From: Margaritifera margaritifera
Lineage: Eukaryota; Mollusca; Bivalvia; Unionida; Margaritiferidae
NCBI GenBank assembly: GCA_029931535.1
Contig: JAQPZY010001626.1
Span: 5,162,501-5,226,500, forward strand
Reading direction: 5' to 3'
Length of the DNA: 64,000 bases
Part shown: in pieces, positions 24,822 to 34,670 of the stretch
How positions within the stretch are numbered: position 1 is the first letter of the stretch
Layout: each line of letters opens with the position of its first letter
Notes under the pieces: generated by a model
Database searches by the model: none
What the model was told of the DNA's origin: nothing
The model's input: only the letters and a program-made list of their open reading frames with translations
Position numbers and translations under genes: made by a program

Positions 24822-25625
24822 ACAAAATAAATAAACAAAATGTAAATTTACATCTCCTGTATAGGGAGGGTTAGTGGCCATTGAGTGTACATCATATCAG
24901 TACAAAATAAATAAACAAAATGTAAATTTACATCTCCTGTATAGGGAGGGTTAGTGGCCATTGAGTGCAAGTCATATCAGTACAAAATAAATAAACAAAA
25001 TGTAAATTTACATCTCCTGTACAGGGAGGGTTAGTGGCCAATGAGTGTACATCATATCAGTACAAAATAAATAAACAAAATGTAAATTTACATCTCCTGT
25101 ATGGGGAGGGTTAGTGGCCATTGAGTGCAAGTCATATTAGTACAAAATAAATAAACAAAATATAAATTTACATCTCCTGTATAGGGAGGGTTAGTGGCCA
25201 TTGAGTGTACATCATATTAGTACAAAATTAATAAACAAAATATTTAATTTACATCTCCTGTATAGGGAGGGTTAGTGGCCATTGAGTGTACATCATATCA
25301 GTATAAAATAAATAAACAAAATGTAAATTTACATCTCCTGTATAGGGAGGGTTAGTGGCCATTGAGTGTACATCATATCAGTACAAAATAAATAAACAAA
25401 ATGTAAATTTACATCTCCTGTATAGGGAGGGTTAGTGGCCATTGAGTGTACATCATATCAGTACAAAATAAATAAACAAAATATAAATTTACATCTCCTG
25501 TATAGGGAGGGTTAGTGGCCATTGAGTGTACATCATATCAGTACAAAATAAATAAACAAAATGTAAATTTACATCTCCTGTATAGGGAGGGTTAGTGGCC
25601 ATTGAGTGTACATCATATCAGTACA
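24822..25625. repeat. 80-bp minisatellite, 10 copies, derived from RPAP1 exon j boundary
   Basis: The unit aaaataaataaacaaaatgt, aaatttacatctcctgtata, gggagggttagtggccattg, agtgtacatcatatcagtac recurs every 80-81 bp. Its 'ctcctgtatagggagggttagtggcc' core matches the 3' end of exon j plus its donor (25,661-25,690: acctcctgaatggggagggt, gagtgtcc). The flanking 'aaataaacaa.atgtaaa' matches the start of the intron. The GT of the donor is not kept in the array units (GAG|at instead of GAG|gt on the minus strand). Confidence 0.9.
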
Positions 25626-25664
25626 GTCCATAGAAATTAAATAAACAACATGTAAAACATATAC

Positions 25665-25830
25665 CTCCTGAATGGGGAGGGTGAGTGTCCTCAGAATCCC
25701 TGTGTGTTCTGTCCAGACAGCTTTCCTCAACATCAGATTGTGTTGCTGCTGCAGAGGAACCAAGACATAGCAGCCAAACACAGAGTCCCCAAAGGAAACA
25801 GCCTCATACTGCTGCAGGAGTCCAACATAC
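25665..25830 (-). CDS. RPAP1: RPAP1 exon j
   Basis: The 166-nt exon encodes YVGLLQQYEAVSFGDSVFG, then CYVLVPLQQQH and a helix ending in GILRTLTLPIQE. YEAVSFGD..FG..VL.PLQ is the most diagnostic RPAP1 signature in the window. The donor is GAG|GTATAT: placing it there makes the protein run gap-free into LLIPLERY of exon k. The 3' end of the exon and the first bases of the intron are the apparent source of the adjoining 80-bp tandem array. Confidence 0.93.
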
Positions 25831-27060
25831 CTGAAAATTGGTGGAAATTCGATTTTTGTCTACAGTTATAGTATCAAATTAATAAAGGATATTACTTGCA
25901 CAATATGTCTCTTTTTATTATCAATCTGCTTGCCTGTATGCCTATTTCTGTATGTCTGTCTGGGTATCTTTTTGATTAATCTTACTCCACAATCAACCAC
26001 TCACTTTCTATCTTACTAAATAAAGTAGCTGCATGACCAATGACAAAACAATATCAATATCAAGTGAAAAATGCAGTGCAAATTAATTGAAACTGGGTCA
26101 TTACAATGAGTTTGATTTATAATTTCACAAATTAAATTGAAAACAACAGAACTAACATGGTTATTGTACAGCAGATGTAAAGGCGAATCATTTAATTTCA
26201 TCATTTCTGTAGCATACACCACAAGCTGGGAATAATAGCAATTTTCAAATTTTGGAACTTAGAGTCTCTTGGAAAAGATTGCTGTTCACTATAATGCTGA
26301 AACAGATCCAATCTATTTATTTATTGTACCAAGAAACTGCATGAAGAAAAGTGTAAAACAGATTGCTAAAGAGAATTACATCTTTCTTCATCTTGAACTT
26401 GCTGCTGTTTAAATATTAATATGAATTAAGATCCTGTTCTATGTTGATTCTATCCATCTGTAACCACTTTCATTTTCAAGTTACACTAATACAGTCATAA
26501 TACCTGTGGAGTTGGCATGTCTATGATGTTAAAAACAATGGGTTTACACATCAATGATTGTTTTTTCTTACATTATGATAGGTCAAGGTCACAGTCTTCT
26601 TGGAAATTTTCATCAATGTATTTCAAGCTAGTGAACATTTCTCGGATATATACATTTCCAAGCTTTGCAATCTAGGAGAATATAATCCAATAGTTTATAA
26701 TAAATAGCTAGGGCTTTTCTACTTAATAGGCGGTTTTAAATCAGATCCATAACCATCAATCATGATTTTACTTTTCTGCCCATCACATAAATTTATGAGT
26801 ACTTTCTGCTCAAAAACATCAGCCCCAACACATCATTTTGGACTACCTCCTAACCCTGATACAATATTTTTAATAAAATCCAAAGCATCTGGGTTTTGGA
26901 TTAAGATATGTGAAGTAAATAACACATAAAAACCTTTCCTAACCATACCATTGTAACATGCATGCAGATCAGTCAGTTTGTGTTCCTCATGTGTGATGGA
27001 AATGAGGTTTTTCCTGCATTTACCTTTGTAATAACTTTCAAAGAATAGCATATGCATAGT
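25831..27060. other. Intron DNA without recognised feature
   Basis: AT-rich, single-copy-looking. Nothing recognised on either strand. Confidence 0.4.
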
Positions 27061-27062
27061 CA

Positions 27063-27390
27063 CATCATACTTTTATCGTAATATCATCCAATGTATAGTC
27101 ACATCATACTATTATGATAATATCACCCAATGTATAGTCACATCTTAATATTTTCATAATATCATCCAATGTATAGTCACATTATACTATTATCATAATA
27201 TCATCCAATGTATAGTCACATTATACTCTTATCATAATATCATCCAATGTATAGTCACATTATACTATTATCATAATATCATTCAATGTATAGTCACATC
27301 ATACTATTATCATAATATCATCCAATGTATAGTCACATCATACTATTATCATAAATAGTCATATCATACTCTGATCATAGTATCATCCAA
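27063..27390. repeat. 39-bp tandem repeat, about 8 copies
   Basis: The unit tatagtcacatcatactatt plus atcataatatcatccaatg has minor variants; the last units are truncated. Confidence 0.92.
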
Positions 27391-27827
27391 TTATGAAAGA
27401 GAATTCAAATCTTCTTGGAGTCAGTATAATAATGTAGTGTTTGTTATATTTGATACACTCGAAGAAACCATATACCATCAATCCATAAAAATCGTAATTA
27501 TTTCTCATACTGAGGTTTATTTTATTAAAAGTTTGAAAACAACTGTATACTAAAGAATAAGCTGAAAATGGCAATTAATATTTTCTCCTTTAATTATTTG
27601 TACATCTGCAAAAAACAATAATAATAAAAAGTATGTGAAAAATTACAGACAATATGGTACATTCATTCAACCAAGGCAAAGTTTCACCTTTCTGATCCAA
27701 CCATAAATATGCAGTTGGGTAACAGACACTTACTGTTATGTTTATCCTCAAACTTGAAAAGAAAACTCTGTTCATCAGCCCTCAAATCAATTAAATTATT
27801 TTTAAGATAGCAAATTTAGTAATTATG

Positions 27828-27965
27828 TTTCTCTGAGAATACTTACCTGACCACATTCACATTAGGAAAATAAGCTTGCTACCTCCCAAATCCAGCCTTC
27901 CTGAAAATCTTACTGAATACCTCCCCTTGATCACCGCTAGGTGGCGCCAGTTTTTATCTGAGCAA
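27828..27965. repeat. Inverted terminal repeat of DIRS copy C (element 3' end)
   Basis: The block includes aataagcttgctacctccca, aatccagccttcctgaaaat and, after a short gap, 'acctccccttgatcaccgct aggtg'. It pairs with the reverse complement of 30,585-30,728. Confidence 0.88.
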
Positions 27966-28066
27966 TACATTGAATAGGATGCTCTCATATGCAGGGAGGC
28001 TGGGAGAGTTTTATTGTAATATGATTGGGTAAGTATCTCGAGAATCATAAATTACTAAAAAAAATT

Positions 28067-28125
28067 GCTTTCTCCTTTGAATGAATTTCCTGATCACATT
28101 GATGTTATGAGATTAGGTAATAAGA
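28067..28125. repeat. Internal copy of the terminal motif (possible ICR) in DIRS copy C
   Basis: Ctttctcctttgaatgaatt followed by tcctgatcacattgatgtta is the reverse complement, with few changes, of the outermost right end (gatcagggaatgtattcaaa ggagaaatg). In DIRS elements an internal complementary region adjoining the 3' terminal repeat is thought to template terminal repeat completion. Assignment here is inferred from position and complementarity. Confidence 0.6.
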
Positions 28126-28479
28126 GAAGGAAATGTTGAGCATCCTACCTCTACCATGGGCACTCTTTGAGAGAAGAATGGCTGGATTCCCTATATGAAG
28201 GATAGCCCATTCTCCTAACTTGAATGCTGCCCAACTGACGGTCATGTGATCTGAGACAATTATATCCGGCTAAGAAGAGAAACTCTTCTCACTGATAAAA
28301 TTTACAGGTGACTGGAGTGAAAGTGCTAAACTAGTGCCAATGAGGGGGCTGTGCTGATATCAACTGGTCTGGTGGTCATCTTGGCAGCAGCCACTGGACC
28401 CACCAGATTTATATCTTGTCTCTGAGAAGCTAAATCATAGGAATAAAAACTCTAGAAGGTTACCTGTGCATGCCAGCCA

Positions 28480-28916
28480 AAAGCTTCTATTATGTCTCGG
28501 ATTGAAACTTCATGTTCGAAAGTGAGGTTCACAGAGATTGCTCTAATTCATGAGCTAAAGTCTTCATGAGGTGACTCTGATCTTTTGAGACTTCAGAGTA
28601 TGCTGAGCATATAACCTACTTCAGCTATGATGATAGGGCTTGTGGGGTGATATCCTCTTTCTTGTCCTCCACAGGGCAGCCTATTCTTGGCTACAAAGCC
28701 TGGTTGCATCATTAGGACTGAGGAACCATCCAATCTGAACTGGAGACAGTTCAGGTCCATTGAAAGGGCATGTAACTCACTCACCTTGCATGCCAGAGCT
28801 AAAGTTATCAGAAAGCATGTCTTGTATGATCGAAGCTTCAGTGGGGTTCTGGATAAAGGCTGAAATTGATTTAAATTTAGCCATGTCAAACCCAAGTAAA
28901 ACATCCCAAGCAGCAT
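28480..28916 (-). pseudogene. Tyrosine recombinase fragment of DIRS copy C
   Basis: The minus strand reads LSRTPLKLRSYKTCFLITLA, then LACKVSELHALSMDLNCLQF, the Arg-box region, where the catalytic Arg appears to be replaced (CKVSELHALS versus usual .RRVSELHALS), then LDGSSVLMMQPGFVAKNRLP. After frameshifts a C-terminal HEVSIRDIIEAFGWHAQVTF follows. The N-terminal half is deleted. Confidence 0.8.
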
Positions 28917-29824
28917 AGACTAGGCACTGTCATCATCTCTAAATGTATTATGGTATTGCTCCAAAAGATAATCCATAAATAAATAACTTACTAGTTGAAA
29001 TGACTGAGCAAGTTTTGCTGGTAACGGTGGCCGGCTGGATGGTAGGCTCAAGTTGCTGGTTGGACGGTGTTTGCTCAGTTGCCATCTGGCTGGTATGCCT
29101 GGCTGTTGGCTGGGCGGTCAGCTGGACAGCCGGTTTTGGAACTGCCTGTGCAGCAGGTGCAGTGAAATGGACAGATCGGTCAGTCTGATCCCACTATTGT
29201 TCCACATACCATGGAATTACGGGCCGGAATGTGGCACGATTTGCTGAAATGATAGATCTTCAGACCTATACAAAAGGTATGGCCAGATGGTCGGGAATGG
29301 CTCGTCCACAGCCAAAATGGCATTATACAGTATGAAAGGATGTTAAAATGGATCATAAAGATCCGATAAAAACCCCATGTGCTCAGACTTACAGGCCCAA
29401 AGACCATGCTCGGACATGCAGGGGGGACTTATGCCCACTGGACTGCATAGAAATAGGGGGTCATTCCCCCATAAAGTCCAAATTATCTATGGATTGTGAT
29501 GGATGCACTGGTAGAAACTGCCCTGAATTTAGTAACTGTGTAGTCACATCCTGCCCAGTCAATGCATCTGCTGCTTTAGCAGTGTCTGGGGCAAAGTTGG
29601 GGATGGCGACTCTGCAATCCCTTGTTCCTCCAAATCTACTGATGTAATTGTCGCCTTCGGTATCATATGCCTAATTTTTGCTGGAAAGGGGACTATAGTG
29701 ACATCCCCCTCTATGCTCACAATCAATGTCATCTTAAGATGAAGGCTAAAAATGTCATATTCTTCTTCAAACAATTTTTTGTTGTTTTTAATGCTCTTTC
29801 ATAACACAGTAGACAGATATTTTC

Positions 29825-29944
29825 TCACCAAAAACTCCACACGTTCCATGTAGAGGATGAAGAACATTTAGTACATGTGAGACATGTTTCATGCATGTCC
29901 TCACTCACTTGGTATTTCTTGCATTTGCTACATTTCATCATCAT
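29825..29944 (-). pseudogene. ORF1 start of DIRS copy C (Cys-rich motif)
   Basis: A 39-codon ORF begins MMMKCSKCKKYQVSEDMHET and continues CLTCTKCSSS. The C-x2-C ... H-x2-C-x2-C pattern and position match the ORF1 starts of copies A and B. It is cut short by TGA. Confidence 0.65.
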
Positions 29945-30200
29945 GTTTAACTGAAATAACAAGGACAAAAGAAAAGGAAAAATCAAGAAATTAAAAGTTA
30001 AAAGGTACCCAAAGTTAAAAGTAACAACACTTGTTACAAAAACAAGTGGAAATATATATGCATTGTACATGAATAACAACCAATAACATGTACCAGTCAT
30101 ACCATGTTGGAGCACAATGTCTGAATACAGGAAGTCCATGCTGCATAAAAAAAGTCACAAAAATATTGATTAAATTAAAAAATATTGTTTACCACAAGTG

Positions 30201-30447
30201 AGTGTGATTTTTTGGGTTTAATGCCATTTCTTGCACATGACAGGTCATACATGGCAGCCAGTATATTTGGTGGAGGAAGAACCTGGGAAGACCCCCAGAA
30301 GAACCACCGACCCACGGGAACCTACTGGCAAGCTTTTTCACATACCCACACTGGTCAAGCCAAGACTCAAACCCACGCAGGCAGAGGTGAGATGTTAGTG
30401 ATCTGTAAAGGCAAGTGCCTTGGACCACTCAGCCACCCGGGGTCCCT
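30201..30447 (-). mobile_element. tRNA-derived SINE nested in DIRS copy C
   Basis: The minus-strand head CCCGGGTGGCTGAGTGGTCC followed by AAGGCACTTGCC resembles the A-box part of Leu/Ser-type tRNA, and GTGGGTTTGAGTCTTG gives a B-box-like region. The 3' tail has GGCATTAAACCCAAAAAATC then ACACTCACTT, as in molluscan SINEs. Flanking 12-mers ttaccacaagtg (30,189) and ttacaacatgta (30,448) may be a diverged target duplication. The acceptor and anticodon arms do not fold as a working tRNA. Confidence 0.8.
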
Positions 30448-30584
30448 TTACAACATGTAGTAACAACCTTACTACACACAAAATTATGTGACTTTCTGCA
30501 TGGATGGCTTGATTTTGTGAAGATTTTCCAAATAGTTTTGGGAGGTCTTGTAAAACTATCATGATATTACTAAGTGAAAGCTTA

Positions 30585-30728
30585 AAACTGCTGTCACCTA
30601 GCAGTGGTAAAGGGGAGGTAATGGGTAAGACAAATTTGCTGTCTTTTCAGGAAGGCTGGATTTGGGAGGTAGTAAGCTTATTTTCGTAATGTTCAAGTGA
30701 TCAGGGAATGTATTCAAAGGAGAAATGT
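30585..30728. repeat. Inverted terminal repeat of DIRS copy C (element 5' end)
   Basis: It includes gaaggctggatttgggaggt agtaagcttatt and gatcagggaatgtattcaaa. Partner of 27,828-27,965; also homologous to the right ends of copies A and B. Confidence 0.88.
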
Positions 30729-30863
30729 TTTAGATGAATTATACATACAGCTTTCCTTTAGAAAATGTTTTACTGAATCAGGCATAGCAAATTGTAATTA
30801 TTCTCTCTCATTTTAATAAAAAACAAAAAAGTGACAGTTTGCATGAAGATGCTAGTTCCTTAC

Positions 30864-30996
30864 AGATCATAGAAGGAGACAATGCCTGGGATTTGCTCCT
30901 CAAAATCCATCTGATCCAGAAGGCAGGGCTTGGTGTAATGATGCAGGAGGGCCACCAGGTAACGATGGATGGAACGCTCCAGGAACAGGTCATTTC
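30864..30996 (-). CDS. RPAP1: RPAP1 exon i
   Basis: The 133-nt exon starts within the Gly codon and reads NDLFLERSIHRYLVALLHHY, then DFEEQIPGIVSFYDL. The IPG..SF.DL motif immediately before the YEAVSFGD block is typical of RPAP1. The acceptor ctttttttgtgtcag is strong and the donor GTAAGG is good. The final CT is completed by the first G of exon j. DIRS copy C ends only about 135 bp downstream of the donor. Confidence 0.9.
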
Positions 30997-31261
30997 CTGA
31001 CACAAAAAAAGATCCTATGTTTATTGTCATGCACCAGCCTATTTTAATAATATAATATTTGACAATATACATTAACAACCATGCAGACTACAATAAAAAA
31101 ACAAGAAGCTTGCCATGGCATGTATGTCAAGCTGACCCCCAAGTCTTTGGTAAATTGGTGTTGCACACATCAAGATTGTATTCACATATTAAGTAACATG
31201 ACTCTCTGGTCAACTGTACATGAGAAGCTAACCACATAAAAACCATAAACTTTGACATTAA

Positions 31262-31905
31262 TCTTGGGTGACAGACATATGGATGGATATACAGATGGAT
31301 GTATGGACATATCGACAGACACAAGGATGGATATACAGATGGATGTACGGACATATGGACAAATACATGGATGGATATACAGATGGATGTATGGACATAT
31401 GGACAAACACATGGATGGATATACAGATGGATGTATGGACATATGGACAAACACATGGATGGATATACAGATGGATGTATGAACATATGGACAGACACAT
31501 GGATGGATATACAGATGGATGTATGGACATATGGACAAACACAAGGATGGATATACAGATGGATGTATGGACATATGGACAAACACATGGATGGATATAC
31601 AGATGGATGTATGGACATATGGACAGACATATGGATGGATATACAGATGGATGTATGGACATATCGACAGACACAAGGATGGATATACAGATGGATGTAT
31701 GGACATATGGACAAACACGTGGATAGATATACAGATGGATTATGGACATATGGACAGACACATGGATGGATATACAGACGGATGTATGGACATATGGACA
31801 GACACATGGATGGATATACAGATGGATGTATGGGCATATGGACAGACACATGGATGGATATACAGATGGATGTATGGACATATGGACAGACACATGGATG
31901 CCAAA
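31262..31905. repeat. 44-bp minisatellite, about 14.5 copies, in a small RPAP1 intron
   Basis: The unit atggatggatatacagatgg plus atgtatggacatatggacagacac has acaca/aaaca variants and one unit missing 1 bp at about 31,740. It contains few stop codons in any frame, producing long overlapping spurious ORFs on both strands. It occupies over half of the 1.1-kb intron between exons h and i. Confidence 0.95.
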
Positions 31906-32123
31906 ATGATCACTATGTCGAGCTTCCATAAAGGTGGGCTTGACAATAAATATTATAATTTTTTCATGCAAGAGATAAATATACACAATTTTCTTGAGAG
32001 AAAGGTTGTGCAAAACAATGCTTATAGGATAGAAAACAAAAATTAAAGACTTTAAAAATCACGGTCTCGATAAAGAAATATGTCAAAGCATAGTAATTTT
32101 TTTTTATTCTTAGTTACATGTAC

Positions 32124-32281
32124 CTGTTAGAAAAGTACACATGACCCTGGAAATCTTCAATGTCACTGATATTCCATCCATGACCTTTGATCTCTCACAC
32201 TCCATGAGAAATATCCACTTTAATACATCAAAGACAATAGTAATTTGTGAAGCTGATAAAATACTTTGCACTTCAGCTCCT
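32124..32281 (-). CDS. RPAP1: RPAP1 exon h
   Basis: The 158-nt exon encodes a hydrophobic helix pair, including VFDVLKWIFLMECERSKVM and then ISRVMCTFLT. It resembles the WL..LE..R....I....LARLMC.FL region of vertebrate RPAP1. The acceptor is tttatatttgcag and the donor GTACAT. It leaves one base (G), completed by GA in exon i. The 1.1-kb intron downstream is more than half filled by the 44-bp minisatellite. Confidence 0.87.
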
Positions 32282-32628
32282 CTGCAAATATAAATATAAA
32301 GAAAAATGACTTTATGTCTTATACATGCACATTACATTTTATGATTTTCAACAGAACAGAACATACATCTTTATTCAGAGAAAATATAACACATTGCATG
32401 GTTGCAAATGTGAAGTGTAGTCTAGGGACAAGTTTATATGATAGCAACTTTCATGGCTCCCCATGGCAAATTCCCATGTCTCTGGAATATGTCCCCGACT
32501 CCCCTTCCCAACTTGACCATGACCCAAAGGTTACAAACCAACATGTTACATATATTATGCATCTTCCAGCTTTGAATGCACTTTGATTAGCAAAAAAAGT
32601 CACTAATTATTTATATATATAAAAAACA

Positions 32629-32780
32629 ATACCCCTCTTGCACATGGTTACCACACAGACAACAAATGTACTGTACCTAGTTTGGTGAATATCTGCCCCA
32701 AAGTTAAGGACAAGCTAGAATTATATACAGACAGATGAAGGATATCTCAATATTGCCCACATAAGCATGAGGATAACAAG
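32629..32780. repeat. Dispersed repeat (cccctcttgcacatggttac type)
   Basis: A block starting acccctcttgcacatggtta with 'ttggtgaatatctgcccc' and 'acagacagatgaagga' recurs at 39,486-39,660 (acccctcttgcagatggtta ... ttggtgaatttctaccc ... cagatggacatatgg). Non-coding, class unknown. Confidence 0.6.
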
Positions 32781-33559
32781 ATATGATTTACAGAATGTAA
32801 AAGCTAATGTATGGAGCAAAATAAAGTTGTAATGTAGGTACACAAGGGAAATTTAAAGATGAAACTCAATCCTAACAGCAACACAAAGAGTCCCATTTAT
32901 TATTAGGATATTATAACTTTTGTCTTCATCATGATTTGCAGTGTATACAAACTTAGAGAAAGCAATGTAGGATTTTAGATTTGCAGACATTAATTTTTCA
33001 ACTAATCTATATTTGGTCATGTACAACATTTTTAATTTTTACCTAATTTTCAAGAAATGGTTATTTATTTAGAAATGTAATGTTTATATACCTTAATAGT
33101 TTTAATGAATCTGACTTCAGGATCAAATGAAGACTTCTGGTTAGCTTTCGACCGTGATGGTGGTGCCTTTTGTGGGCTTGAAGATTTCCATCATCTATGC
33201 CCTTAATTTAAGTAGCCATGAGTATACAGTCACTTTTAACAAGTAATATATAAGGTAAATGCATCTGTATGACTGAATAAGTTAAAAAATTTAACAGTTA
33301 TTGCTGTGTAGAACCATGATTTGTGGTCATACCAGTTCCACCATTTTAGAACACATACTAGGCCAACTGTGTACTGAATTGCAATGTCATGAAGCAAGCA
33401 GCCAACATGGATGGAATGACCAGGTGGTCAGGTTCCCAGTCAAAAACATAATGAGGTTAATCTGTATTTTACATCTACTAAACTGTTTGAAAATCAAGGG
33501 TCCTCAAGTGGCAAACATGAAGGGGCCCCATGTGGGGAAACCAAGATGGATATTAGGCA

Positions 33560-34320
33560 AATACTGATTAATCTACACTGAAAGATAGACAGAATGAATG
33601 AGTCACTGCATACTAAAGTTAAAGCTACTGATCAAAAGTTTAATAAACTTTTCCAAGATCTGAAGGTTCAATTTCATTCATATAGAACAGTGATGCACTC
33701 CAGAATGGTGGAAATAAAGAAAAGAGTGGATGATGTAGAGGAGAGCACGCAATTTCATGTGAATAAATTTGATGAATTTGAGGAGAATCAGGGAAATCAG
33801 CTGGAGGAAGAAGTTTAGAAAGTGAGAGAACTTGTCACAGAGAAAGTAGAAGTGTGCACTAATCTCTCCACCACTGAGAAAAGAATTCTTAAGTTAGATA
33901 AACATTATAGGAAAATGAGCTAGATTCTGTGGGGTGTCTCACCATGGAAACCAGGAGAATGTCTAGCAAATTCTCAAGTCTTTTTTAAAATAGATAGTGA
34001 AGCTTGACCTGAATTATGTGGACAATGTGAGTTTATTATGTAGCATTGACTTCCCTGTAGCAGGCTGGGTCCAAAACCAATCATTGCAAAACTTAATCTA
34101 TTTTGAGGACATAGAGGCTGTTTGGAGTTTGGCCAAAGACTTGTCTAAAGGAATCTGGATTTTGACTGATTTGCCTCCCCTGATGAAGCAAGAGAGGAAA
34201 ATCTTGCCCAGCATGCATATAAGTTAAGAATTCTGGACAGTGGACCTAAACTTAAGACTTGATTAAGGAGGTTGGCATGTCCCTTCTTTTAGAAACAAGT
34301 GTAACATCCAAAGATAAATG
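33560..34320 (+). pseudogene. LINE (L1/Tx1-like) ORF1 remnant
   Basis: From 33,594 the plus strand reads a coiled-coil-like ORF (MNESLHTKVKATDQKFNKLF, MVEIKKRVDDVEEST, FDEFEENQGNQLEEEV) with stops after it. It continues in shifting frames as RLGPKPIIAKLNLF, CLEFGQRLV and SPDEAR.ENLAQHAYKLRIL. The latter resembles the RRM/CTD part of L1-type ORF1 (RP.PIIVK...F.DR..VW and FPPE....R..L...). No RT was found next to it. Dead, 5'- or 3'-truncated copy. Confidence 0.6.
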
Positions 34321-34494
34321 ATCAGTAATTGAACTGGACTAAATTGTCTTTTACTAGTAACAAATATATTATGTTTTCTCATGGTAAAAATGCCCTACCT
34401 CAGATGTCTCTACTTCACAAATCTAAGTTTTAAGTGCCTTTGGTCTGTCTCCTCCTTGGTAGGTCTGACACCACTCTACAGTCTTAGTTGTACA

Positions 34495-34670
34495 GTGCTT
34501 AACAAATCCACAGATAATACAATCTCATAACAAATCCACAGATAATACAATCTCATTAACAAATCCACAGATTTATACAATCTCATAACAAATCCACATA
34601 TAGTACAATCTCATTACAAATCCACAGATAATACAATCTCATAACAAATCCACAGATAATACAATCTCAT
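34495..34670. repeat. 28-bp tandem repeat, 6 copies
   Basis: The unit aacaaatccacagataatac plus aatctcat is repeated with one- or two-base changes. Confidence 0.93.

Larger units (their letters stand above)
27828..30728 (-). mobile_element. DIRS-like copy C: internally deleted, with inverted terminal repeats
   Basis: The outer ends are reverse complements of each other over about 130 bp (27,828-27,965 versus 30,585-30,728; e.g. aaataagctt.ctacctccca / tgggaggtagtaagcttatt). On the minus strand, after the terminus, come an ORF1 start (29,944), a gag-like GC-richer region, then directly a tyrosine recombinase fragment (28.92-28.48 kb). RT and RNase H are missing, so it is a 2.9-kb deletion derivative. 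An extra copy of the outer terminal motif at 28,067-28,120 sits where DIRS elements carry an internal complementary region. Confidence 0.82.

Noticed and set aside
29000..29250. Hydrophobic Trp/Gly/Ala-rich plus-strand ORFs as a membrane protein
   Set aside because: They are the antisense of the GC-richer gag region of DIRS copy C; no start context or homologue was recognised.
30201..30447. Functional tRNA-Leu/Ser gene
   Set aside because: Only the A-box half resembles a tRNA. The anticodon and acceptor arms do not pair and a long SINE body follows.
31127..32046. Several ORFs of 150-250 codons on both strands
   Set aside because: All overlap the 44-bp minisatellite, which is stop-poor in every frame. 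They lie in an RPAP1 intron and partly run into it from exon h or i flanks.
33594..33818. Host coiled-coil gene
   Set aside because: The continuation after the stop shows L1-type ORF1 features, so it is a LINE remnant.
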